Below are positions 51,768 through 60,789 of a stretch of 64,000 nucleotides of DNA, piece after piece. A program made the position numbers and the translations under genes. Position 1 is the stretch's first letter. Each line of letters starts with the position of its first letter. The notes below the pieces were generated by a model. That model was given only the letters and a program-made list of their open reading frames with translations, did no database searches and was not told where the DNA came from. Source of the DNA: Roseobacter sp. (GTDB lineage: Bacteria; Pseudomonadota; Alphaproteobacteria; Rhodobacterales; Rhodobacteraceae). Where the stretch lies: contig JADFAE010000005.1 of the NCBI GenBank assembly GCA_015665415.1, forward strand, positions 248,001-312,000. The letters run 5' to 3'.

Positions 51768-52685
51768 ATGCCTCTGAATATGAACAAAAACGTCTTTATC
51801 ACCTGTGCCGTCACCGGCTCTGGCAGCAGCCAGGATCGCAGCCCGCATGTGCCGCGCTCGCCTGCGCAAATCGCCGAAAGTGCCATTGCTGCGGCCAAGG
51901 CCGGGGCGGCGGTGGTGCATTGCCATGTGCGTGATCCCGAGACCGGCGTACCCTCGCGCGATCTGGGGCTGTACCGCGAAGTCACCGACCGGATCCGTGA
52001 CAGCGACACCGACGTGGTGCTGAACCTGACCGCTGGCATGGGCGGCGATATGGTCTTTGGTGATGTCGAGAACCCGCTGCCGGTGAACGCGGCCGGAACC
52101 GACATGATCGGGGCCACTGCCCGGATGGCACATATCGCCGAATGCCTGCCCGAGATCTGCACGTTGGATTGCGGCACCATGAATTTTGCTGAGGCCGACT
52201 ATGTGATGACCAACACCCCCGGCATGTTGCGTGCCATGGGGCAGATGATGGCGGATCTGGGTGTAAAGCCAGAGATCGAAGCCTTTGACACTGGCCATCT
52301 TTGGTTTGCCAAAGAGTTGGAGAAAGAGGGTGTTCTGCAAAGCCCTGCCTTGGTTCAGCTCTGCATGGGAGTGCCATGGGGCGCGCCCAATGATCTCAAT
52401 ACCTTTATGGCGATGGTCAACAATGTGCCCTCCGATTGGAACTGGTCGGCGTTTTCGCTGGGGCGGGATCAGATGGCCTATGTTGCTGCCTCTGTTCTGG
52501 CGGGCGGCAATGTACGCGTCGGCCTGGAGGACAATCTCTGGCTCGACAAGGGTGTGCTGGCAGAGAACTACCAACTGGTGGAACGCGCCGGCACCATCAT
52601 CGAGAACATGGGCGGCAAGCTGATGGGACCGGCAGAAGTGCGCGAGCAACTGGGCCTGACCAAACGCGCGCCTGTGGCGAAGTAA
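51768..52685 (+). CDS. BKACE-family beta-keto acid cleavage enzyme (dehydrocarnitine cleavage)
   Basis: This 305-residue enzyme is of the BKACE (DUF849) family. The zinc-binding HCHVRD motif is at residues 51-56, and IEAFDTGHLWFA and VRVGLEDNLWL follow. In carnitine loci it condenses 3-dehydrocarnitine with acetyl-CoA to give acetoacetate and betainyl-CoA, which a thioesterase then hydrolyses. ATG 51768 has GAGGA upstream. The downstream dehydrogenase-thioesterase fusion supports this substrate. Confidence 0.88.
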   Translation: MPLNMNKNVFITCAVTGSGSSQDRSPHVPRSPAQIAESAIAAAKAGAAVVHCHVRDPETGVPSRDLGLYREVTDRIRDSDTDVVLNLTAGMGGDMVFGDVENPLPVNAAGTDMIGATARMAHIAECLPEICTLDCGTMNFAEADYVMTNTPGMLRAMGQMMADLGVKPEIEAFDTGHLWFAKELEKEGVLQSPALVQLCMGVPWGAPNDLNTFMAMVNNVPSDWNWSAFSLGRDQMAYVAASVLAGGNVRVGLEDNLWLDKGVLAENYQLVERAGTIIENMGGKLMGPAEVREQLGLTKRAPVAK

Positions 52686-52734
52686 ATACAATCACAAGGG
52701 TGGCGACGTGGAAGAATATCGGTAATGTCCGCGC

Positions 52735-53088
52735 ATGATTGCATTATTCATTTTCTCCTTCGTCACCGCCTGCATTCTTGCTCTGGTAGCCTATCTGCAA
52801 TCTGAAGCCACTTGGTGGAAGGGGCCTTTGGCCGCAGTTGTTCTTTTTGCGTTGGGACTGGGCATCATCGTCCTGGTCCCTGAAGAGGCGCTGAAGAACA
52901 GCATCCTGCCACCGGTGCTCTCTCTCTCTGTCGCAGCCTGGTATTGTGCTGGACTGGTTGGAGTCGGAGCATTGTCAGCTCTCATACTGCGCAGATTTGC
53001 TCCCACGGGCAGGATCGTCAAATTGGTTTTTGGCGGCGGCTGGGGTTTGATGTTTATCGGACTGCTGACGCTCGCCATCCTGAAGTAG
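52735..53088 (+). CDS. Small integral membrane protein
   Basis: This 117-residue protein has three or four hydrophobic helices and no cysteine motif. No family was recognised. It lies between the BKACE gene and the truncated dehydrogenase 5' end on the same strand, so it is probably in the carnitine transcript. No clear Shine-Dalgarno is seen. Function unknown. Confidence 0.6.
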   Translation: MIALFIFSFVTACILALVAYLQSEATWWKGPLAAVVLFALGLGIIVLVPEEALKNSILPPVLSLSVAAWYCAGLVGVGALSALILRRFAPTGRIVKLVFGGGWGLMFIGLLTLAILK

Positions 53089-53099
53089 GAGAACGGCAG

Positions 53100-53159
53100 A
53101 TGTCGAAAACGGCAGCACTTATCGGTGGCGGTGCAATTGGCGGCGGCTGGGCCGCATGA
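53100..53159 (+). pseudogene. Duplicate 5' end of carnitine dehydrogenase, truncated
   Basis: Nineteen codons (MSKTAALIGGGAIGGGWAA) and a TGA reproduce the N-terminal NAD-binding loop of the full gene at 53758, with about 85 percent nucleotide identity by eye over roughly 57 bases. AGGAGA precedes the ATG, so it may still be translated. The homology stops abruptly after the GCC-GC of the Ala codons, just before the DUF1203 region. Confidence 0.85.
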
Positions 53160-53209
53160 GGATCCCCGCGCAGTACAGAGCTGCGCGGTTCTCATCGACG
53201 GTTGCTGGA

Positions 53210-53683
53210 TCAATCTGCGCGGTGAATGCGGCAGAGAAAGCAATTGTTGCTGGCGCTGCGCAGATCGACAAAGGCGACGTCCGGACGGGCCAACACCCTG
53301 GCCGCATAGTCGGTCAGCTGGCTTCGCGGGGTGACCGCCCCGGTGCCGTAGATGATGCGTTCCTCTGCGCAGTAACCGCGCAGGATATAGGCATCTGCCT
53401 GCAGGATCGCGGGGGGTACCGGCGCAGGCTCGGCCCGCGTGCATTTTTCGGCGCAGAGGAAAATCGGCCCTGTCTCGGAAAAAGGGTTGCGGGTTTGAAA
53501 CGGGCGATGGGCCAGCGTCAGAAAAGGATCGCCTTCGGCGACGTGGCACAGACAGTGGCGACAGGGCATGCCGCCCTCTTCGGCACTGGGGTGGCGTTCG
53601 ACAGGATCGCCGTAGGAATCAAGACCCGTGCGATGGATGGTCTCGACCACCTTGCTGGGCAAAGCGTGAAATTCAAGTCTCAT
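53210..53683 (-). CDS. DUF1203 family protein
   Basis: This 157-residue protein matches DUF1203: RLEFHALPS at the start, GMPCRHCLCHVAEGDPFLTL with CxxC, then YGTGAV and the C-terminal FVDLRSASNNCFLCRIHR. AAAGGAGA precedes ATG 53683. It is on the opposite strand to the carnitine operon and sits between the two copies of the dehydrogenase 5' end, as if inserted. Family function is unknown. Confidence 0.85.
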   Translation of the reverse strand: MRLEFHALPSKVVETIHRTGLDSYGDPVERHPSAEEGGMPCRHCLCHVAEGDPFLTLAHRPFQTRNPFSETGPIFLCAEKCTRAEPAPVPPAILQADAYILRGYCAEERIIYGTGAVTPRSQLTDYAARVLARPDVAFVDLRSASNNCFLCRIHRAD

Positions 53684-53757
53684 GAAATGTCTCCTTTCCT
53701 GGGTGTTGTGGCAAAGCACATGCAGGTGAGGCGACCCGAAACATGCGGGAACGCACA

Positions 53758-55233
53758 ATGACAAAAACAGCAGCAATCATCGGTGGCGGTGTAATTGGCG
53801 GCGGCTGGGCCGCTCGGTTCTTGCTCAATGGCTGGGATGTTCGGGTGTTTGACCCCGATCCCGAAGCCGAGCGTAAAATCAGCGAAGTTCTGGACAATGC
53901 GCGGCGAAGCCTGCCGGGCCTTGGCAATGTGGCCCTGCCTGCCGGAGGGGGCCTGAGCTTTCACGCCACCATCGAAGAGGCGGTGGCGGGCGCCTCTTGG
54001 GTACAGGAGAGCGTGCCGGAGCGGCTGGAGCTGAAACAGCGGGTCTATGGCGAGCTGGCCCAGCATGTGGCAGCTGAGGCAGTCATCGGCTCCTCCACCT
54101 CGGGCTTTAAGCCCTCCGAGCTGCAAGAGGGTTGCAGCAATGCCGGACAGATCGTTGTGGCGCATCCCTTCAACCCGGTCTACCTGATGCCGCTGGCGGA
54201 GCTGGTCACGACGGGCGAAAACAGTGCCGCAACCATTGCCCAGGCAAAAGAGGTGATCTCTGCCATTGGCATGTACCCGCTGCACCTGAAGAAAGAGATC
54301 GACGCCCATGTGGCGGATCGTTTTCTCGAGGCGGTCTGGCGCGAGGCGCTGTGGCTGGTCAAGGACGGCATCGCCACCACCGAGGAAATCGACAACGCCA
54401 TCCGCTATGGTTTTGGCATTCGCTGGGCGCAGATGGGTCTGTTTGACACCTACCGCGTGGCCGGCGGCGAGGCGGGTATGAAGCATTTCATGGCGCAGTT
54501 CGGCCCCTGCCTCACCTCGCCCTGGACCAAGCTGATGGATGTGCCCGAGTTCACCGATGAGCTGGTGGACCTGATCGCGGGTCAATCCGATGCGCAGTCG
54601 GGCCATATGTCGATCCGCGAGATGGAGCGTATTCGCGACGACAATCTGGTGGGCATGATGCGCGCACTCGGGGCCAATGACTGGGGCGCAGGCGCGCTGC
54701 AGAACAGCCACGACAAGAGTCTCGAGGCAAGCGCTGGGCTGGTCGACTCCATCGATGAAATCGCCGATCTGAGCCAGCCGGTGCTGACCCAGAGCCGCAT
54801 CGTGCCGCTGGACTGGACCGACTACAACGGTCACATGACCGAGAGCCGCTATCTGGATGCCTTTGCACAGTCCACCGACCGGCTGATGATCATGATTGGC
54901 TGTGATGCGGAATATATTGCCAATGGCGGCAGCTATTTCACCGCCGAGACCCATATCCGCCATATCGATGAATGCCATGCGGGACATCCTATCCAGGTGA
55001 AGACCCGGGTAATCATGGGGGCGGGCAAGAAGATGCATCTGTGGCATGAAATGTATGAAGGCGAGCGTCTGCTGGCCACCGGCGAACATATGCTGCTGCA
55101 CGTGGATCTTGCCACCCGCCGCTCGGCCCCACCGGCCCCTCATATCGAGGCCAATCTGGTCAAGCTGGCCGAGGCCCATGCCACACTCACCGCCCCTGAT
55201 GGGCTGGGGCGCGCGATTGGAGCGCCGCGATGA
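53758..55233 (+). CDS. lcdH: L-carnitine dehydrogenase fused to betainyl-CoA thioesterase
   Basis: This 491-residue two-domain protein is described here by domain. Residues 1 to about 320 are a 3-hydroxyacyl-CoA dehydrogenase-type domain with the NAD loop IIGGGVIGGGWAARF and VVAHPFNPVYLMP. About 335-491 is a hotdog thioesterase with LDWTDYNGHMTESRY. It oxidises carnitine to 3-dehydrocarnitine and hydrolyses betainyl-CoA made by the BKACE enzyme. The start at 53758 matches the duplicate copy; ATG 53743 is an alternative. The stop overlaps the SDR start by four bases. Confidence 0.9.
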   Translation: MTKTAAIIGGGVIGGGWAARFLLNGWDVRVFDPDPEAERKISEVLDNARRSLPGLGNVALPAGGGLSFHATIEEAVAGASWVQESVPERLELKQRVYGELAQHVAAEAVIGSSTSGFKPSELQEGCSNAGQIVVAHPFNPVYLMPLAELVTTGENSAATIAQAKEVISAIGMYPLHLKKEIDAHVADRFLEAVWREALWLVKDGIATTEEIDNAIRYGFGIRWAQMGLFDTYRVAGGEAGMKHFMAQFGPCLTSPWTKLMDVPEFTDELVDLIAGQSDAQSGHMSIREMERIRDDNLVGMMRALGANDWGAGALQNSHDKSLEASAGLVDSIDEIADLSQPVLTQSRIVPLDWTDYNGHMTESRYLDAFAQSTDRLMIMIGCDAEYIANGGSYFTAETHIRHIDECHAGHPIQVKTRVIMGAGKKMHLWHEMYEGERLLATGEHMLLHVDLATRRSAPPAPHIEANLVKLAEAHATLTAPDGLGRAIGAPR

Positions 55234-56000
55234 GGGGCGCTGCTAAGCGGGTTCTGATCACTGCCGGCGGGTCTGGTATTGGTCGCGCCATGGCAGAAGG
55301 ATTTGCGCAGGCGGGCTATGCGGTCTGGGTGACCGACCTCAACGCGCAGGCGCTGGCGGAGCTGCCGAAGGAGTGGAAATGCACAGCGGTGGATGCTGCT
55401 GATGAGACCGGCATGCAGGCGCTGTTTGCTGAGATCGAGCAGGTCTGGGGCGGACTGGATGTGCTTTGCGCCAATGCCGGCATCGCCGGGCCAACGGCGC
55501 GGGTTGAGGATGTGGCGCTGGCCGATTGGCAGAAATGCGTCAGCGTCAATCTGGAAGGCACCTTTCTGGCGGCAAAATATGCGGCTCCGATGATGAAGGC
55601 GGCCAAGGCGGGATCTATCATCGTGACCTCGTCGACAGCCGGGCAATATGGCTATCCCAACCGTGCACCCTATTCGGCGGCAAAATGGGCGGTCATCGGG
55701 CTGGGCAAAACACTGGCGATGGAGCTGGGACCCTTTGGTATTCGCGCCAATGTGATCTGCCCCGGTTCGGTTGAGGGACCCCGCATGGAGGGTGTGTTGG
55801 AGCGCGAGGCGGCGGCCAAGGGGATGACCCGTGACCAGGTCTATGCGGGCTATGCCTCGGGGACATCGATGCAGGCCTTTGTCGAAGCCTCCGACATTGC
55901 CAATATGGCGGTGTTTTTGGGATCGGATGCGGCACGGATGGTCTCTGGTCAGGTCATCGCGGTGGATGGCCATACTGAAAACCCCGATCCAAAAGTGTAA
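55230..56000 (+). CDS. Short-chain dehydrogenase/reductase of the carnitine operon
   Basis: This 256-residue SDR has the cofactor motif ITAGGSGIGRAMAEGF, the NAG motif CANAGIAG, and the catalytic Ser and YSAAK lysine motif. It is translationally coupled (ATGA) to the carnitine dehydrogenase-thioesterase gene. A plausible job is oxidation of D-carnitine or another carnitine-related alcohol, which is inference only. A hairpin follows. Confidence 0.85.
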   Translation: MRGAAKRVLITAGGSGIGRAMAEGFAQAGYAVWVTDLNAQALAELPKEWKCTAVDAADETGMQALFAEIEQVWGGLDVLCANAGIAGPTARVEDVALADWQKCVSVNLEGTFLAAKYAAPMMKAAKAGSIIVTSSTAGQYGYPNRAPYSAAKWAVIGLGKTLAMELGPFGIRANVICPGSVEGPRMEGVLEREAAAKGMTRDQVYAGYASGTSMQAFVEASDIANMAVFLGSDAARMVSGQVIAVDGHTENPDPKV

Positions 56001-56011
56001 CCATAAAACAT

Positions 56012-56039
56012 GGCTCAAGGCGCTGCCGCGCCTTGAGCC
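56012..56039. terminator. Bidirectional hairpin between convergent genes
   Basis: GGCTCAAGGCGC/GCGCCTTGAGCC with a four-base loop is a perfect 12-base-pair stem 12 bases after the SDR stop. No U-run follows on the plus strand. Confidence 0.6.
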
Positions 56040-56118
56040 TGAGCGGCCTGCAAGGCAGGCCTGAGGCAGGCGGCCGGGGAAGCCGCAGAACCCCGGGGCT
56101 GGGTCCTGTCCCTAGGTC

Positions 56119-56982
56119 TCACTCTGAAATGGCAGCTTTCAGCGCCCGCAGCCGTCCGGGAAACTGGCGCGCGGTGATATCGGCCTCGCGCACCAGCTGG
56201 TCGAAATGAGTGGTAAAGGTCTCGATCCGCTCGCGGTCGCGAAAGGCCAGATAGTGGCTGCCGGCATAATAGACGCAGAGCAGCGGGCCAAAGATGGTGA
56301 GCGGCGAGGAGAACAGCCGCTTGGCGTCAAAGAGATAGATCCGCATCCGGGGGTAAAGCTGGGTGGTGAGGCGCTCGAACTGGGCCAGTTGCTCCAGCCG
56401 GATGTCAAGCGGCAGCCCGGAGTAGTAGCCGGTGGCATGGGCAAAGCTGTCCAGCTCATAGATCGGCATGGCGATTTCATAATCCGATTGCGATTGACGC
56501 ATCCAGGCCAGCCGGTCTTCGGAGGCGCCAATGGCCTGATCAGCGGTCCGGCCCAGATGCGGCGCATATTCCCATTCCAAAAGCGCCCGGGTCTTGAGGA
56601 TGTCGGGCAGGGCCGCGGGCACGTGGCGGATCTTGTAGCCCGCCGCCTCGCGGTGCCAGTCAAAGATCCGCTGATCCACCAGCGCACGCGGGGCCTCGCT
56701 CAGGGACAGGCTTGCGGCCAGCAGTTCTGCCGCACTTTCGGGGCGATCCGACAGCGACAAGAGCCAATCGGCAGAGACCCCCAGAGCGGCGGCGCAGGCC
56801 CCAACCACATGGGCATTGGGCAGCCGGGCCCCGTCATCATTCAACAGCTGCGAAATGGTGGAGCGATCCACACCGGTTGCGCGCGCCAGGGCGCTTTGGC
56901 TCACACCGCTGTCGCTGAGGGCGCGGTTGAGGCGGAGGCGAAACTGTTCAGCACGCAGGCGTTTGTCGATTTTTTCCAACAT
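56119..56982 (-). CDS. XRE-family regulator
   Basis: This 287-residue protein has an N-terminal helix-turn-helix at about residues 26-46 (VSQSALARATGVDRSTISQLL) and a larger C-terminal domain of unknown type with GPLLCVYYAGSHYLAFRDRE. It is convergent with the carnitine operon and divergent from a DUF2061 gene. The ligand and regulon are unknown; either neighbouring operon could be the target. Confidence 0.75.
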   Translation of the reverse strand: MLEKIDKRLRAEQFRLRLNRALSDSGVSQSALARATGVDRSTISQLLNDDGARLPNAHVVGACAAALGVSADWLLSLSDRPESAAELLAASLSLSEAPRALVDQRIFDWHREAAGYKIRHVPAALPDILKTRALLEWEYAPHLGRTADQAIGASEDRLAWMRQSQSDYEIAMPIYELDSFAHATGYYSGLPLDIRLEQLAQFERLTTQLYPRMRIYLFDAKRLFSSPLTIFGPLLCVYYAGSHYLAFRDRERIETFTTHFDQLVREADITARQFPGRLRALKAAISE

Positions 56983-57091
56983 ATGTTTAGAAATATCACA
57001 GTTGGTGAGAAAAGTTAATCATATTCAGAATTCTGCACAGCGGGCGCTGGCTTTATCCTCTTGAAGGAACAAAAACAGGAGCAGACCCGAG

Positions 57092-57298
57092 ATGGAAACC
57101 CGCAAAAGATCCCTGGTGAAGGCCGTTGTCTGGAACTTTATCGGATTTTGCACCATGACCCTGGTTGGCCTGGCAGCCACCGGATCTGCCAGCATTGGGG
57201 GTGCCATGGCGCTGGTGAATACCGCCCTGGGGTTTGCCTGCTATCTGATCTACGAGCGGTTCTGGGCCCGGATTTCCTGGGGGCGTGGCAATGTCTGA
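57092..57298 (+). CDS. DUF2061 membrane protein
   Basis: This 68-residue protein is of the DUF2061 type: a basic N-terminus followed by KAVVWNFIGFCTMTLVGLAA and a second helix ending YLIYERFWARI. Its stop overlaps the desaturase start by 8 bases (57291-57298), so the two are coupled. Function is not established. Confidence 0.85.
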   Translation: METRKRSLVKAVVWNFIGFCTMTLVGLAATGSASIGGAMALVNTALGFACYLIYERFWARISWGRGNV

Positions 57299-58220
57299 GT
57301 TGCACCGGCCAAAACCCGCTGCCGCTGCTCTGCCGCGTGGGACCGAATGGGGCACCCTGGGATTGATTGTCGCCTGCTATGGGCTTTGGGCCTTGGTGCT
57401 CTGGGGGCTGCCGCAGGTGAACCTGGGCCTGACCGTGATCTGCCTTGGGCTGTTGTCGGCCTTGCATTCGTCGCTCAGCCATGAGGCGCTGCACGGGCAT
57501 CCGTTCCGTAACCGGGCTCTGAACGAGGCGCTGATGTTCTTGCCGTTGACGCTGTTCATACCCTATGGCCGGTTCCGTGATACCCATCTTGCGCATCACC
57601 AGGATGAACAGCTGACCGATCCCTATGACGATCCGGAAACCAATTTCCAGGACCCGGCGGTCTGGGCGCAGATGTGCGGCAGCCGCCGTCTGCTTTTGCG
57701 GGTGAACAACACGCTTTTGGGGCGCATCATATTGGGTCCACTGATGGGGCAGCTTTGCTTTATGGCGGGCGACTGGCGCTTGGCACGGGGCGGGGATCGA
57801 GGGGTTGTCCGCGATTGGCTGTTGCACGGGATTGGGGCCGGCCTCGTTGTCTGGCTTGCATTGCTGAGCCCAACGCCGCTTTGGGCGCTGGGAATTGGAG
57901 CTTATATGGGGTTGGCACTGCTCAAGATCCGGACCTTTCTGGAACACCGTGCCCATGAGGATTGCCAGGGGCGCACCGTTGTGATCGAGGATCGAGGCCC
58001 GTTGGCCTGGCTGTTCCTGAACAACAATCTGCATATCGTGCATCACCAGCACCCAGGCGTGCCCTGGCACGCCTTGCCCCGGCTGTACCGGGAAAACAGG
58101 CCAGCGTTTCTGGAGGCCAATCAAGGGTATCGCTATCGCCACTATGGTCAGATCTTTTGGCGCTATCTGTTGCGCAGCAAGGATCCGGTGCCACATCCGC
58201 TCTGGTCATCCAAGGACTAG
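57291..58220 (+). CDS. Membrane fatty acid desaturase
   Basis: This 309-residue protein has the three His boxes of membrane di-iron desaturases: HEALHGH, HLAHHQDEQ and HIVHHQHP, spread over about six hydrophobic helices. The substrate could be an acyl lipid or another hydrocarbon such as a carotenoid or sterol. The start at ATG 57291 lies inside the DUF2061 gene. The EamA gene follows after 18 bases. Confidence 0.85.
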   Translation: MSELHRPKPAAAALPRGTEWGTLGLIVACYGLWALVLWGLPQVNLGLTVICLGLLSALHSSLSHEALHGHPFRNRALNEALMFLPLTLFIPYGRFRDTHLAHHQDEQLTDPYDDPETNFQDPAVWAQMCGSRRLLLRVNNTLLGRIILGPLMGQLCFMAGDWRLARGGDRGVVRDWLLHGIGAGLVVWLALLSPTPLWALGIGAYMGLALLKIRTFLEHRAHEDCQGRTVVIEDRGPLAWLFLNNNLHIVHHQHPGVPWHALPRLYRENRPAFLEANQGYRYRHYGQIFWRYLLRSKDPVPHPLWSSKD

Positions 58221-58238
58221 GTCTCCATAAACACGGTC

Positions 58239-59141
58239 ATGTTGACCTGGATCCCGGTTTCGATCGCCGCCGCCACCTTTCAGACCTTCCGCTTTATGCT
58301 GCAAAAGGTGCTGAGTTCTGTCACCCTGTCCCCGGGTGGGGCGACCTTTGCCCGCTTTGCCTATTCCGCCCCGTTTATCCTGACGGGTCTGGCACTCTAT
58401 CTGTATATCAGTGGCCAAAGCCTGCCACAGCTGGGGATGGCGTTCTGGACCTATGCGCTGGTGGGCAGCATTTCACAGATCCTGGCAACAGTCTGTGTGG
58501 TGGCTCTGTTCAAGCAGCGCAATTTTGCGGTTGGCATCACCTTCAAGAAAACCGAAGTGATCCAGACCGCCATCGTCGGGCTGGTTGTGCTGGGGGATGG
58601 CATCAGCGCCTGGGGCTGGGTGGCCATCATGCTCGGGCTTTGCGCCGTTTTGGTCCTGTCCAAACCGCCCCAAGCGACAGGAGCCTGGTGGCAGCATCTT
58701 ACCAACAAGGCGTCCAAGCTGGGTCTGACCTCTGGCCTGCTCTTTGCCTTTTCGGCCGTCAGCTATCGCGGTGCCTCTTTGCAATTGGGGGAGCTGGAGC
58801 CCGCCTTTCGCGCTGCGGTGACGCTGGCAGCGGTGGTCAGCCTGCAGACCCTGTTGATGGTGGTCTGGCTGGCCTGGCGTGAAAAAGGCGAGATCAGTCG
58901 TGTCTGGCAGGCCCGCCGGGTGGCAGTCTGGGTGGGGTTGACCAGTCTGGGCGGCTCGTTTTGCTGGTTTTGGGCCTTTACCTTGCAGAATGCCGCCTAC
59001 GTCAAGGCGCTGGGGCAAGTAGAGCTGATCCTGTCAGTTCTAGCCTCTGTGTTGTTCTTCAAGGAAAAGATCAGCCGTCGCGAGCTATTGGGGATGGGAC
59101 TGCTGATCTTGTCGATCCTGGCTCTGGTTCTGGCGATCTGA
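58239..59141 (+). CDS. EamA/DMT family transporter
   Basis: This 300-residue membrane protein has about ten helices in two EamA repeats, with FKKTEVIQTAIVGLVVLGD in the first and FFKEKISRRELLGMGLL at the end. It lies 18 bases after the desaturase gene on the same strand and may be cotranscribed. The substrate is unknown. It is convergent with the Nudix gene 53 bases away. Confidence 0.85.
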   Translation: MLTWIPVSIAAATFQTFRFMLQKVLSSVTLSPGGATFARFAYSAPFILTGLALYLYISGQSLPQLGMAFWTYALVGSISQILATVCVVALFKQRNFAVGITFKKTEVIQTAIVGLVVLGDGISAWGWVAIMLGLCAVLVLSKPPQATGAWWQHLTNKASKLGLTSGLLFAFSAVSYRGASLQLGELEPAFRAAVTLAAVVSLQTLLMVVWLAWREKGEISRVWQARRVAVWVGLTSLGGSFCWFWAFTLQNAAYVKALGQVELILSVLASVLFFKEKISRRELLGMGLLILSILALVLAI

Positions 59142-59194
59142 GGTCCGGTACGCTGAGCTTGGCAAGGGTGCGGGGGCAGCGCATGCCCTGCGGA

Positions 59195-59926
59195 TCAATC
59201 GGCGGTCGGCATCGGTCGCCCCTTGAGGCGCAAGAACAGGCTTTCTTCGTCGTTGTTGCAGAAATAGGGCACGCTGAGCGGCGGGGTGAGATCTTTCAGC
59301 CGACCTGTGACCTCGGCCAGAACCACTTCGGTGATAAAGGGCAGATCAAAGCTGCGCACCTTGCTCAGGGGGATCCACTGCAGATGTGACAGCTCATCCG
59401 AGGCCTGGGAAAAATCATCCAGATCCCCGGCGATCTCATCGGCATCAACCAGGAAAAAGCGGGCATCAAAGCGCCGGGGGCGGCCTGGAGGGGTGAGAGC
59501 ACGAAAGACAAATTGCAGGGCTTGGGCAGAGGGCAGATGACCAGTTGCTGCAAAGCCCTGCCAATCAGCGCTGATGTCCGCTTGCCAGTTGCCGGGATAC
59601 CCGAGGATCAGACCGGTTTCCTCCCAGAGTTCGCGAATGGCGGCAATGGCCAGAGCATGTTCCAATCCGGGGCTGGCCTGATCGGCCAGACGGCTGCGGC
59701 AGATCTCGGGCAGCGGCTGAGCCAGCGGAACGGAGGCATCACCCAGGTCAACAGCTCCACCGGGAAAGACAAATTTATTGGGCATAAAGGCGGCCTTGGC
59801 GCCGCGCTGGCCCATCAGTACCTTTGGATTGTCGCCCATGCGATCCCGCAGGGCGATGATGGTTGCCGCATTGCGGATCGCAGCCTTGTCGGTGGATGTC
59901 ACGCCTTGAATTGCTGTCTTGCTCAT
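59195..59926 (-). CDS. Nudix hydrolase with expanded Nudix box
   Basis: This 243-residue protein ends its Nudix box with AIRELWEETGL, but about 30 extra residues separate the conserved Gly-Gly (FPGGAVDLGD) from it, which resembles the long-box NUDT19-like group that hydrolyses CoA derivatives. The catalytic Glu-Glu pair is intact. AGNGTHER-type CoA motifs were not checked exactly. No operon partner is evident. Confidence 0.85.
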   Translation of the reverse strand: MSKTAIQGVTSTDKAAIRNAATIIALRDRMGDNPKVLMGQRGAKAAFMPNKFVFPGGAVDLGDASVPLAQPLPEICRSRLADQASPGLEHALAIAAIRELWEETGLILGYPGNWQADISADWQGFAATGHLPSAQALQFVFRALTPPGRPRRFDARFFLVDADEIAGDLDDFSQASDELSHLQWIPLSKVRSFDLPFITEVVLAEVTGRLKDLTPPLSVPYFCNNDEESLFLRLKGRPMPTAD

Positions 59927-60248
59927 TGGCCTCTCCGGTCTGCATCTCGGGCTGTGTCAGCGCTATTTTGAACGCCAATCATGCGGCGGGTCCTGACTGG
60001 CAGGCCCGCGCTCCCCCTTTGTTTGCGCAAAAGATAGAACGAAGCGCGGGGGTCGCCAATCGGGAAAACGCAAAACGTTACGAGAGATTGACTGGAGTGT
60101 TGCATCGAACGGGTCTCGTAGGGGTGGTTTGGCTTTTGTCGCAAGGACAAGGCTTTTTTCAGAACCTGCGACGGAAGTTCGGTGCCTGGGCGTTTACTCT
60201 GTGTATCCGGCAGCAAAGGGCTGCCTTGGAGTGGATAGGAGAGCAGAC
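59927..60248. other. Intergenic region between Nudix and EF-hand genes
   Basis: About 320 bases are divergent promoter space. An open frame crosses it on the minus strand but shows no protein family. A GGAAGTTC near 60172 resembles a -35 element of ECF sigma promoters, weakly, and could serve the downstream sigma locus. Confidence 0.35.
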
Positions 60249-60722
60249 ATGACACAGGTTCGAGTTCTTGCCGCAGTCTTTGCAGCCGCAGGTGTTTTGG
60301 CGGCGGGGGCCGTCATTGCCAAACCCGGTTTTGGTGGTTTTGGTCCAAAGATGCAGTTCGAAGACATCGATACAGATGGCAATGGCGAAATCAGCCAGGC
60401 CGAGATGCAGGCGCAAAAATCCGCGCGCTTCAAGTCTGTGGATGCAAACGGGGATGGCAAACTGTCTCCGGAAGAGATGCAGGCCATGGCGCAGAGCCGG
60501 ATGGCGGATCGGGTGCAAAAGCGGATCGAGCACTTGGACACGGATGGCGATGGCGCGCTGAGCGAAAGCGAATTGTCAAACCTGGGGCGCCATGGTGATA
60601 TGTTCAAACGCCTTGACGGCGACGAAAGCGGCGGCATCTCAAAAGAAGAGTTTGAACAGGCGCGCGCGCAGCGTGCAGGCAAGCGGCGCTGGGGCCAGAA
60701 CAGCGAAACGGAGCAGAACTGA
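60249..60722 (+). CDS. Exported protein with four EF-hand loops
   Basis: This 157-residue protein has a signal peptide (VRVLAAVFAAAGVLAAGAVIA) and four canonical EF-hand loops at residues 41-52, 65-76, 97-108 and 123-134, each starting with Asp and ending with Glu. The mature protein should bind calcium in the periplasm. It lies 67 bases before an ECF sigma gene on the same strand. GAGCAG precedes the ATG. Confidence 0.88.
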   Translation: MTQVRVLAAVFAAAGVLAAGAVIAKPGFGGFGPKMQFEDIDTDGNGEISQAEMQAQKSARFKSVDANGDGKLSPEEMQAMAQSRMADRVQKRIEHLDTDGDGALSESELSNLGRHGDMFKRLDGDESGGISKEEFEQARAQRAGKRRWGQNSETEQN

Positions 60723-60789
60723 TCACGGACCTGTGCTTCAATTCGGACCCATATCTGCGGCGCAGCCCCCGCTTGCGGGGCGGCCAAGG

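Noticed and set aside
53100-53159. 19-codon frame treated as an independent small protein
   Set aside because: Its sequence is a near copy of the dehydrogenase N-terminus at 53758, so a truncated duplicate is the simpler explanation.
59923-60255. 110-codon minus-strand frame in the Nudix/EF-hand gap
   Set aside because: Low-complexity composition, no domain, and it overlaps the Nudix start; no support as a gene.
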